Source: an uncultured Desulfotignum sp.
Lineage (GTDB): Bacteria > Desulfobacterota > Desulfobacteria > Desulfobacterales > Desulfobacteraceae
Assembly (NCBI GenBank): GCA_937951975.1
Contig: CALGAJ010000337.1
Coordinates: 1 to 35,404, forward strand
Direction of reading: 5' to 3'
Length of the DNA: 35,404 bases
Shown here: positions 10,701-15,989 of the stretch, piece after piece
How positions within the stretch are numbered: position 1 is the first letter of the stretch
Layout of the letters: every line of letters starts with the position of its first letter
Program-made: the position numbers and the translations under genes
The notes under the pieces: generated by a model
The model's input: the letters and a program-made list of their open reading frames with translations, nothing else
Databases searched by the model: none
Told to the model about the DNA's origin: nothing

Positions 10701-13345
10701 TCGATGTTCAAAAGAATCCCGTGCACCGGGTCATATCCTTTGTGTTCCCCCTCCAGGTGTGTTTGAAGGCTTTCCCGGATACCGGCTTTCTCGTCATCGG
10801 ACAGCGCATCCCAGGCTTCGGTTTTTTCCATCATGGACAGAATCTGGGGAAACCAGTATTTAAGCTGCAATGTGTTGCCCAGTTCATTGGACAGGCAGGT
10901 GGCGATGATCACGGCGGTCCGCTGGGGATCCTCACAGATCAGATGATCCGCATCATCCACAAGCCCCGCATTCTCCACGGCTTTGTAAGCGGTCTGCAGC
11001 ACCATCTGCTGGCTCCGGGACAACCGTTTGGCCTTGTCCGGCGCATACCCGAACCGTTCATAATCAAATTGAAAATCATCCACCACCCCGGCCAGGGTGG
11101 TGTAGGTCCTGTCTTCGGCATCCCGGTCCGGACTGTAATACAGATCCTTATCAAACCGGTGATCCGGCATGGATTTGATGGCGTATTTTTTCCCCAGGAT
11201 ATTGTCCCACAGCGCATCCGGGGAATCAGCACCCGGCAGGGTACATCCCATGCCCACCACGGCGATCTCGTCGTTGATCCGGTTTTTGGGGCTGAAAAGG
11301 ACCTCCAGCTGATTCAGGTGATGAAACAATCGGGATTTGGCCGTAAAATATGTATCATGGATCTGCTGGATGGTGACATCTTTTTTAAAAAACGCCAGGC
11401 TGTCCCCCACCAGGAAATTGCCTTTTTCCCGGTGTTCCTCATCCTTGAACCAGGTGTAGTACTGTTCGCCGGGCCGTTTGAAATCCGGCAGAAATCCCTT
11501 GGCCCCGATAAGCAAAGACCCGATGTTTTTCTTTTCAAAGGCGCGCTTGCGTTCATCCAGACCCACCTTGTCCAGGATCATGGTGTGTTCCAGTTCCTTC
11601 ATCATCTTTGCAAACGGCGTGGGTGCGGTGCGGGAGGCCAGGCCCAGACTTTTGCCGATCACCACGGTCTCGTCTTTTTCAATGAGGATCTCCTGGTACT
11701 GCTTTGTCATGCTCCGGGTATCCACGATCTCTTTGGAAAACAGATAGGCCGTGCCCACCTGCAACCCGATGGCAGCGCCTTTTTTGGCCAGAAACGAGGT
11801 CATGCCGGAGATGAAATACGAGGCAAAACAGGTGGAGATGCCGCCGGCAAACACCAGAAAGAGTTTTGATAAATCCTGGTTCCGGCGCACCAGCGTTTCA
11901 ATGGCGCCTTCCCACAGCACCAGAGAAGACAGAAATCCGACATGTCCCCCGGCTTCTCCGCCTTCGAAAATGAACCGGACGCACCCGCTTTTCAATGCAT
12001 TTCCCATCATGGGCACGGACGGGGTGTGCAGATAGGTTTGGGTGCCGGCCGCCTCCAGGTCCCGCACCTGGGAGGGAATGCCCCCGGCAAACAGGGCAAA
12101 GGGAATCCGGTATTTTTTCACCATGTCCAGATGCTTGTGCACATTGGGATTGAACGCTTCAATCCCCACCAGGCCGGCCCCGCAGTTAGACACGTTTTCC
12201 TTTCCTTTGGACAGCATGTCATCGGCCAGAGATGCGGGCAAGGATCCCACGGCAAAAAAAGGCAATGCCCCGGCATCCCGCACCTTTGCCGCAAATTCCG
12301 GGTTGTCGGATATATTGGCCATGGGCCCCTGAATCAGCGGCAGGCGGGTATTCTGGTTCCGGGCAAACAATGAATTTTCCGTTACCGGATCAAATGCATC
12401 CACACAATCGAGCACCTGTCCCAGAGTGACAAAAAAATCATGTATCATTTCAGACAGTTTATGGGATTTTTTTGCCATATGCCGGGCAAACAGCCCGTCC
12501 TGGCCCATAAAAAACAGGGACTGGACAAACGGGGCTTCGGTATCGTTCAACGCGATGATCTGAGAGGATATTTTTTCATACAGCTGCTGTTCCCCATCCG
12601 GGTGTTCTTCCAGCACCACGGCTTCCTGTTTCAGATCTCTGACCACTTTGGTACCCAGTTTGGCAAATACCCGGAACACCTGTTTGTCCTGGATGCTGAT
12701 CTCTGTGGAATCGCCCTCTTCCACTGCGGCCAGCAGATTCTTAAAGGCCGGGGACACCGGGGCTTCGTCCGCCAAAAGCACCTGGGTGTCCATGACAAAA
12801 CCGGACACCCCGGCGGCCAGCATGCCCGCACCCGTGTACTGTCCCACCCCGCCGTGAACAAACACGGGCCGGTTCTGGTGTTTCAGATACCACTGCATGA
12901 GAATGAACGAAGAATATTTGGATACCTGGCCGGCGGCTTCATTGCCCTTGAGAATCAGGCCATGGGGATCGGCTTTGTCAATGCGGTCCGTCAGGCCGAT
13001 ATCCTTGATTTCCAGTAACACCCGGGTATCGCCCAAATTCGGCTTTTCCAGGGCGTCACCTGTTTTAGATACCGGCATCACCACCAGATCCAGGTTGGAA
13101 ACCGGCTGTTTTTCCAAGGCTTCCAGCACCTGTGAATCCACTGATGCCAGCCGGATGCCGAAAACGATATTTTCTTTGGACAGCTGAAGGATCTTTTGCA
13201 GGATCTCTTTGCGGTCCAGAAATTCTGTGTCGAATACCGGCAGTGCCCCCGCTGCATAAACAGCGTGAAAATAAGCAAGGTCAAACACCTTGACCGGGGT
13301 ATAGATCATCAGCGGCAGCCGGGAGTGCAAAATGCGTGTTATCAT
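1748..13345 (-). CDS. Giant pfa-like polyketide/lipid synthase (ER-like x2, KS, CLF-like KS, AT, KS, ACPx3, KR, DH)
   Basis: About 3865 residues, counted from the ATG at 13345. Domains in order: nitronate-monooxygenase/enoyl-reductase-like barrel A (8-225; GNEAAGQ, Gln140 in place of the usual His) and barrel B (333-640; GGEAGGHVG, His468); KS1 (690-1155; DAACASS Cys903, AHGTST, KSQIGH); KS2 (1173-1625; DASCASA Cys1380, both catalytic His replaced); AT (1668-1955; GHSVGEY Ser1760, GAFH, malonyl-type); coiled coil (2018-2057); KS3 (2065-2570; SSACAST Cys2316, TKGFTGH); three ACP-like repeats (Thr2705, Thr2818, Thr2948 at the Ser position); KR with its structural half (3010-3510; GGAGGI, Tyr3462); PS-DH (3575-3850; FLHDH His3591, DAMFQ Asp3768). 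There is no thioesterase and no FabA-like dehydratase. The likely role is cytosolic iterative synthesis of a reduced acyl chain. The frame stays open to a TTG at 13438, but those 31 codons are AT-rich (AGA, TTA, CTA), while ATG 13345 has a GGAG 11 nt upstream and starts just before barrel A. Confidence 0.9.
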   Translation of the reverse strand: MITRILHSRLPLMIYTPVKVFDLAYFHAVYAAGALPVFDTEFLDRKEILQKILQLSKENIVFGIRLASVDSQVLEALEKQPVSNLDLVVMPVSKTGDALEKPNLGDTRVLLEIKDIGLTDRIDKADPHGLILKGNEAAGQVSKYSSFILMQWYLKHQNRPVFVHGGVGQYTGAGMLAAGVSGFVMDTQVLLADEAPVSPAFKNLLAAVEEGDSTEISIQDKQVFRVFAKLGTKVVRDLKQEAVVLEEHPDGEQQLYEKISSQIIALNDTEAPFVQSLFFMGQDGLFARHMAKKSHKLSEMIHDFFVTLGQVLDCVDAFDPVTENSLFARNQNTRLPLIQGPMANISDNPEFAAKVRDAGALPFFAVGSLPASLADDMLSKGKENVSNCGAGLVGIEAFNPNVHKHLDMVKKYRIPFALFAGGIPSQVRDLEAAGTQTYLHTPSVPMMGNALKSGCVRFIFEGGEAGGHVGFLSSLVLWEGAIETLVRRNQDLSKLFLVFAGGISTCFASYFISGMTSFLAKKGAAIGLQVGTAYLFSKEIVDTRSMTKQYQEILIEKDETVVIGKSLGLASRTAPTPFAKMMKELEHTMILDKVGLDERKRAFEKKNIGSLLIGAKGFLPDFKRPGEQYYTWFKDEEHREKGNFLVGDSLAFFKKDVTIQQIHDTYFTAKSRLFHHLNQLEVLFSPKNRINDEIAVVGMGCTLPGADSPDALWDNILGKKYAIKSMPDHRFDKDLYYSPDRDAEDRTYTTLAGVVDDFQFDYERFGYAPDKAKRLSRSQQMVLQTAYKAVENAGLVDDADHLICEDPQRTAVIIATCLSNELGNTLQLKYWFPQILSMMEKTEAWDALSDDEKAGIRESLQTHLEGEHKGYDPVHGILLNIEASRIARHLGIRGANYIVDAACASSITALEAGIGELLSGEHDQVIVGGVNTHLAPESFIGFAKMGTLSAKGSYPFDQRADGFVLGEGSVVFVLKRMKDAIRDNNRILGVVNGVGSSSDGRGKAIAAPNPRGQVLSVQRCFEHTRQEITPEQVGFIEAHGTSTTIGDAAELETLNAWYKDSHAGISSIKSQIGHLLGAAGSAGLIKALLAVNKGMLPPNGQFETLSKNHDLSNSSLFIVKEPEKWQRPENGPRRAAVSSYGFGGINYHVVVQEMVDSYLPLSRDMFSNPAHDFNDDRIVVAGLGVFLPGAPDTDTFWEKLCSGEKQVTPLGEDHFDTNAYAAFPENSIYHLPQVKAGVVKDFKFNNLKYRMPPTMVKSIERAQIFGLEAADEALASSGLSSVDGGPARTGVILGTIAGERQSKNIIRVRKQFIANAVINAKGVDKSRAKAVADDLTAVIRNTIPENNEDTTPGLLSNIISGRIANHFGLNGANYVIDASCASATIAIRNAARMLKHKDLDFVLAGGVDCNLYPAVLMAFKRLGLLSGTDGYFFDSRAQGYVMGEGAAIHVLTTLKKAREAGMTILGEINDCTVRSSVPDHLLAPSEQTFKAVISEAYQRSDIRKSDIDHLDLFAFSNVFGDMVEQQVIQASFSHAMHCGNIKPQFGYFKAANPAVAMAKLMLMNRKGQILPDFNYDADHSTLTHSKVLKPATKPVDRKPGQPLRFAANVNGIGGNHAHLIMGTLPRVLDFKDPAPAQPVIEAEYRPVSGDDLVVTDTAYSADPGGKKLRMVALLSGQGAQRPGMMKQLYEADAHIRKVLDKGDAVFFAVRGYSILDLMFGDDPALNSTQNTQPAVFLSSAAICSRLAKEGFTPDYFIGHSVGEYTALFCSGMLGFEDALRLIIKRSDLMYESTLKQPGKIMVVFKNEKETEALLRQSFISDIYITNKNSEKQTAVSGKTDAIDKFCDFLSGQDVAYKKLNLTGAFHTPLLQPAADELRTFLDTLTFNKTRFSRIISNTLARPYPESEKEVKDLLARQIVSPVEFIRSVETVYVSGRTHFIEIGPSRLLVNLLKHINIGDYGTAVSVDTRQGEVEAFEACRKYLIDCNSLFEHPPEDLPALPATPDDQAGEPVLEEARPRMNLSHDFEQFKEENKEVLDQILYQEFERRKREAAIHAMDRFDFNTGRILISGVSVGLPGKGRRVFASDNFNAILNGENFIEPLTLEAQERITDKNITKLYKQPDGNARFVQITRTEDVIHLAGQLGYFDLTDEYGIKEQYDVAMSLGIAAGIEALKDAHIPLVMQYKKMKGGRSMVPDGFALPQEMQEDTGVIITSLWPSGETLMAELEKYFYERFFLRPHEEFEKIYYFLMERIKEIDIKESLTEWFFKSKSRKRKDFSTYTFDRNFLANACPLGSAHLAKIIKAKGPNTLVSSACASTTLAIGIAEDWIRTGRCKRVLVVGGENATSALQNPWVGSGFLALGAATIKKRVSEAAKPFDEDRNGTILGAGAVGLVIEDESEVSKRGMNGQCEILGTHIANSAYHTYNIDVPHMAKEMTKFITKVEKRTGLRKKDYAGKLLFMSHETYTPARGGSADAEVTALETAFAEHLNDICISNTKGFTGHTLGAAIEDVVLVKALQQRKAPPIANLSKIPAHFKKLNFSGQAQIDSEYGLHLSAGFGSHFAFMFVKRIQENKVEGNLVYHRWLRSISGVQKPELKLIDNTLCVVAGDPAAPVMTPDTRPQIAAAAQPAARHAVPGGSPRVPAAGASGAAATSDMPAAAAGSGPDKGAITEKIQQIIAAQTGYTPDMLEHDLDLEADLGIDTVKQVEIFGKIATDFGFAVPDDLRLRDLNTIARLAEYVTARSGAGSTPGAASGPSPASAAPAHTMDSGERVVTGTAEADQVAVKVKEVIAAQTGYTPDMLEDDLDLEADLGIDTVKQVEIFGKVASHFGFAVPDDLRLRDLNTIARLTAYVADRSAAPAAASGSDDSRTPGSSPAGKTAASFPDTDAPMPSAAHTMDSGERVVTRAGKDDTTTVVKEVIAAQTGYTPDMLEDDLDLEADLGIDTVKQVEIFGKVATRFGFAVPDDLRLRDLNTIEKLAAYIRPKIPAAPAPADQVLTGEGEGSAAHESDIPSLNAATAPVSDAAEDRFPDPASPIKRLVVRVDEADMPKPGRPDFAGQRLLVSLDSHGFADAVIERIQSMGGEVITLGTENADVTADLSDLDGFQTAINAFAQTDPEITGYLHLASLDAWFDRKNREFASDEDLNLTLKSMFVLLKTLYEQLDRPDRFIGTLTFDSVVFPYMEDCGEIHPLFAGLSGLLKTANKELENTRVKVVDFSYKQPKKSLARIAELFLEELLSDDPRCEAGYKNKKRYVLSMHPETARKDPPIVSDNDTLLVTGGAGGITYEILKQVVAEYRVNLVILDINDIYSTDPELLAPDATEADLMALLRTRMPGEKPVAVKQALDRLLRVRQSIANIEHLKSQGVAVEYICTDVTDFAAVKAAVEQCDRIDGIFHAAGMEMSQFIPKKERKAFELVVDVKVKGLRNLLAATRDRDYRYMFTFSSVTARFGNQGQVDYTAANDFLGKALFREKQLHPERTYKVYAWTAWGGVGMATNPTVKKVLEDRGIQFLPMEQGVKFFMADLLDATESEMVFSGLDYDFDIDGLLGTPQAQAFPFLGDLTHQENDTAVWTRVLDLDQDVFLHDHTMGDVPLFLGSTGIETMAEAAAALAGDGSVVTKMSDFSIPYGIKLLKGRPKEIIISGTRRAPGEFTCGITSVFKTPDGKVMGDPKQHYQGNFFLAKERPAPETLDLPEFSPVSWEGELADLVYHPSRLFMFGLFGTITDMNSFDGKTLITTVADRSNAPFFKGVTDPEFQAAPVLVDAMFQTGGLLEFLTTSRTVLPFRIASMTFFAPVEKHTDYLCITQKKASGEETNTYDLFLTDMSGKVFIKIIEFEMVKLTRLAPEDRIADQVTFTETVV
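4388..5342 (-). repeat. Three tandem ACP-like repeats with Ala/Pro linkers
   Basis: Three near-identical units of about 75 residues lie at 5117-5342, 4773-4999 and 4388-4600, inside the synthase gene. Each has TGYTPDMLE, DLDLEADLGIDTVKQVEIFG and FGFAVPDDLRLRDLNTI. The units are spaced 113 and 130 residues apart. The linkers are rich in Ala, Pro, Gly and Ser, and those before units 2 and 3 share the motif AHTMDSGERVVT, pointing to duplication of unit plus linker. The residue aligned with the phosphopantetheine serine of ACPs is Thr in all three (codons ACC, ACG, ACG). Confidence 0.9.
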
Positions 13346-13380
13346 TTTTAGGATATCTCCATTTAATTTTTCTTTAATGT

Positions 13381-13409
13381 TACTCCCATATCTTTTTTCA
13401 ATGGGAGTA
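13381..13409 (-). promoter_or_regulatory. Inverted repeat / hairpin in the synthase leader
   Basis: TACTCCCAT (13381-13389) and ATGGGAGTA (13401-13409) form a perfect 9-base inverted repeat around an 11-nt A/T-rich spacer, with centres 20 bp apart. If translation starts at 13345 it lies in the 5' leader, 36-64 nt before the ATG. It could be a DNA operator for a dimeric regulator (two helical turns) or an RNA hairpin. If translation started at 13438 it would fall inside coding sequence, which is one more reason to doubt that start. Confidence 0.45.
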
Positions 13410-13458
13410 TCAAACAAGATCGGGTTCATACAATTCAATGATTATCCCCACGATGCAT

Positions 13459-13474
13459 ATCAAAAATCATGCCA
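13459..13474 (-). promoter_or_regulatory. Weak sigma-54-like -24/-12 candidate for the synthase gene
   Basis: Read on the minus strand the bases are TGGCAT, 5 nt, then TTGAT. This resembles the -24/-12 consensus TGGCAC-N5-TTGCA, but the -12 element lacks the normally invariant GC. A second weak candidate (TGGTTG-N5-GTGCA, keeping both GG and GC) lies at about 13592-13607 on the same strand. Neither would be called without the sigma-54 activator encoded next door. Confidence 0.2.
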
Positions 13475-13561
13475 CACGGATCAAAACATACAACAGCCCG
13501 AATTCAAATGATTTTCATGTTATGTATTCCTTCATGCCGTCGGCCTGACATGTTTTGTTCT

Positions 13562-13595
13562 TGCATTTTATGAACATTGGTTATACAAAAATGCA
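13562..13595 (+). promoter_or_regulatory. Inverted repeat upstream of the sigma-54 activator gene
   Basis: TGCATTTT (13562-13569) and AAAATGCA (13588-13595) form a perfect 8-base inverted repeat separated by 18 nt, ending 24 nt before the activator's ATG. It is a possible operator for autoregulation or an enhancer site serving the divergent synthase promoter. There is no direct evidence beyond symmetry and position. Confidence 0.3.
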
Positions 13596-13619
13596 CATGA
13601 CCAACCACAGGAAACACCT

Positions 13620-15098
13620 ATGAAAAAAGCCGAACTGACCCAGACCGAGCGACATTTTTTTAAAACCGTCCACAACGCAGCCTTTGCCAACCCGTTCAGT
13701 GAGCTTAGGGAACGCCTGGATCAGAAAATCGCCGGGCTGTTTCCGTCTGCGGCCCGCCGGGAAAGCAAGGACATGTGCGTACTGGAAGTGGACCGGCAGC
13801 TCAAAAAACTGGCCCGCCAGAACAGAGGCCACATCAACCAGTACACCGGAGAGGACCAGGAAGTGCTGCGGGTGGTGTATCTGTTTGATATTTTCCATAA
13901 ATTCCGGGACCGGTTTGACCAGCTGATCCAGGATCAGATTACTGCCCAAAATGAGCCGGTACCCGTGGATTTTGTGGATGACGCCCGAAAGATGATGGAG
14001 GAAAAAGGGTTTTCCACCTCCCGGTTTTACCATTATTTCGCCCTGTCCTTTCAGCTGCGCCGGGCGTTTTACTTTATCTCTAACACCCTGGTGGGTGCCA
14101 GCCCGTGCATGAAAACCTTTAAAAAACACCTCTGGTACAACTTGTTCACCTACAACATCGGGTTGTATGACCAGCATCTGTGGAACCGGATGGAGGATTT
14201 TTCCACACTGCTTTTAGGAGAGACCGGCACGGGAAAGGGCACGGCCGCCCGAGCCATCGGCATGAGCGGATTCATTCCCTTTGACAGAAAACGCGGCTGT
14301 TTTGTCCAAAGTTTCACCCGGGCGTTTTCCTCATTAAACCTGTCCCAGTACCCGGAAACCCTTCTGGAATCCGAACTGTTCGGCCACACCAAAGGGGCAT
14401 TCACAGGCGCTGTGGAGGACTACCAGGGGGTCCTGGACCGGTGCAGTCCCCATGGGGCCATTCTTCTGGATGAAATCGGAGAGATCCCGGACCATATCCA
14501 GGTCAAACTGCTGCGGGTGCTCCAGGAGCGCACCTTCACCCCGGTGGGCGCCCATGGGCTGTCCCGGTTCAACGGCCGGGTCATTGCCGCCACCAACCGC
14601 CCGAAAAAAGAGATCATGGACGGCCGGGTATTCAGGGAAGATTTCTATTACCGGCTGTGTTCGGACATCATTGAAGTACCGCCCCTGCGCACCCGGATTC
14701 AGCAGGATCCGGCCGAACTGGACGCGCTTCTGAATTTCACGGTCACCCGCATGCTCGGGCTGGCGTCACCGAAAATCACGAACAAAATCAAAAGAATCAT
14801 TGACCGCCGCCTGGGAAACCATTATAGCTGGCCTGGGAATGTCCGGGAACTGGAGCAGTGCGTGAGAAGCGTGCTGCTCCGGCGGGATTACCTGGGCAAA
14901 CAGGAACCTGAAGACGAATCTCTTTCCGGTTTTCTGTGCCGGGGCATCCAGGCCCAGGATCTGCCGGTTTCCGACCTGTTGTCCGGATACTGCACCCTGT
15001 TGTATGACACTTTGGGCACATATGAAAAAGTGGCCCGGAAAACCGGGCTGGACAGACGAACGGTCAAAAAATACATCATGAACCACAAACAGACATAA
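13620..15098 (+). CDS. Sigma-54-dependent transcriptional activator (enhancer-binding protein)
   Basis: A protein of 492 residues. The central AAA+ domain has Walker A GETGTGKG (about 201-208), the sigma-54 contact loop GAFTGA (about 259-264, within ESELFGHTKGAFTGA), Walker B ILLDEIGE (about 280-287), and NHYSWPGNVRELE typical of bacterial enhancer-binding proteins. The C-terminus (about 455-490; YEKVARKTGLDRRTVKKYI) is a Fis-type helix-turn-helix. The N-terminal 175 residues are mostly helical and I do not recognise a receiver, PAS or GAF domain, so the activating signal is unknown. Such proteins hydrolyse ATP to open sigma-54 promoters. The gene is divergent from the giant synthase and 9 nt upstream of the acyltransferase, so it most likely controls this lipid locus. 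The AGGA before the ATG fits the start. Confidence 0.9.
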   Translation: MKKAELTQTERHFFKTVHNAAFANPFSELRERLDQKIAGLFPSAARRESKDMCVLEVDRQLKKLARQNRGHINQYTGEDQEVLRVVYLFDIFHKFRDRFDQLIQDQITAQNEPVPVDFVDDARKMMEEKGFSTSRFYHYFALSFQLRRAFYFISNTLVGASPCMKTFKKHLWYNLFTYNIGLYDQHLWNRMEDFSTLLLGETGTGKGTAARAIGMSGFIPFDRKRGCFVQSFTRAFSSLNLSQYPETLLESELFGHTKGAFTGAVEDYQGVLDRCSPHGAILLDEIGEIPDHIQVKLLRVLQERTFTPVGAHGLSRFNGRVIAATNRPKKEIMDGRVFREDFYYRLCSDIIEVPPLRTRIQQDPAELDALLNFTVTRMLGLASPKITNKIKRIIDRRLGNHYSWPGNVRELEQCVRSVLLRRDYLGKQEPEDESLSGFLCRGIQAQDLPVSDLLSGYCTLLYDTLGTYEKVARKTGLDRRTVKKYIMNHKQT

Positions 15099-15107
15099 GG
15101 ACCTTTC

Positions 15108-15989
15108 ATGTTTTCTTTTCTGCCATCACCGCTGAAAGGTGCGGTATCTTTTTTGATTTACCTGATCAACACCATTGTGCTCACAGTGCCGCTGATACTG
15201 ATTTCCCTGCTCAAGTTCATCCTGCCGTTCAAGCCCGTGGTGGTGATCCTGGACCGGATACTCATGGGCATTGCCGGGCTGTGGATTTACATCAATTCCG
15301 TCAACACGGATCTGTTCTGCAACATCGACTGGGATATCCGGGGTCTGGACAAACTCAACCCGAAACAGTGGTACCTGGTGCTGTCCAACCACCAGTCCTG
15401 GGTGGACATCCTGGTGCTCCAGAAAACATTGCGCAAAAAAATCCCCATGCTCAAGTTTTTCCTGAAAAAAGAGCTGATCTGGGTCCCGTTTCTGGGGCTC
15501 GCCTGGTGGGCCCTGGATTTTCCGTTCATGAAACGGTATTCCAAAGAATTTCTGGCCCAGAACCCCCATCTGAAGGGAAAAGACCTGGAAAGCACCCGGA
15601 AGGCCTGTCAAAAATTCAAACACACCCCGGTTTCCATCATGAATTTTGTGGAAGGCACCCGGTACACACCGGAAAAAGCCAAAAAATCCGCATTTTCACA
15701 CCTGCTGACCCCTAAAGCCGGCGGTATCGCCTTTGTTCTGGGATCCATGGGAGACTGTCTCAATTACATCGTCGATGTCACCATTGTTTATCCGGGCCGG
15801 GTGCCGAGCTTCTGGTCGTTCATATCCGGTAAAACCCGGAAAATCATTGTGGATTTACAATTGCTGGAAACCGGATGGCAGGTCAAAGGGGATTATTTCA
15901 ATGATCCGGTTTTCAAGGAGCAGTTCTGTGAGTGGCTCAACCAGCTGTGGCATGAAAAAGACCAAAAAATCAAACAGCTTCTTTCTTAG
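15108..15989 (+). CDS. Membrane acyltransferase, PlsC/YihG-like
   Basis: A protein of 293 residues of the 1-acylglycerol-3-phosphate acyltransferase superfamily. It has N-terminal hydrophobic segments (about 5-35 and 45-60). Motif I is NHQSWVD (Asn95-Asp101, the H-x4-D catalytic pair) and motif III is FVEGTR (Phe180-Arg185). YihG-type members share the WVD form. The enzyme class transfers an acyl group from acyl-CoA or acyl-ACP to a lysophospholipid or similar alcohol at the inner membrane face. An AAGGA lies just before the ATG, overlapping the stop region of the sigma-54 activator, so the two are co-transcribed and probably translationally coupled. The inference is that it loads the synthase's product onto a lipid, which would explain the missing thioesterase. 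Its stop codon overlaps that of the convergent ispH-ubiA gene. Confidence 0.85.
   Translation: MFSFLPSPLKGAVSFLIYLINTIVLTVPLILISLLKFILPFKPVVVILDRILMGIAGLWIYINSVNTDLFCNIDWDIRGLDKLNPKQWYLVLSNHQSWVDILVLQKTLRKKIPMLKFFLKKELIWVPFLGLAWWALDFPFMKRYSKEFLAQNPHLKGKDLESTRKACQKFKHTPVSIMNFVEGTRYTPEKAKKSAFSHLLTPKAGGIAFVLGSMGDCLNYIVDVTIVYPGRVPSFWSFISGKTRKIIVDLQLLETGWQVKGDYFNDPVFKEQFCEWLNQLWHEKDQKIKQLLS

Noticed and set aside
1748..13438. Long open frames on the opposite strand and other frames across the synthase gene
   Set aside because: They are shadows of a GC-rich gene: low-complexity, His/Gly/Arg-rich translations without recognisable domains, while the minus-strand frame holds continuous conserved motifs.
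13550..13566. TTGCAT as a -12 element for a sigma-54 promoter of the activator gene (plus strand)
   Set aside because: The -24 position reads ATGTTT with no GG, so the required spacing pair is missing.
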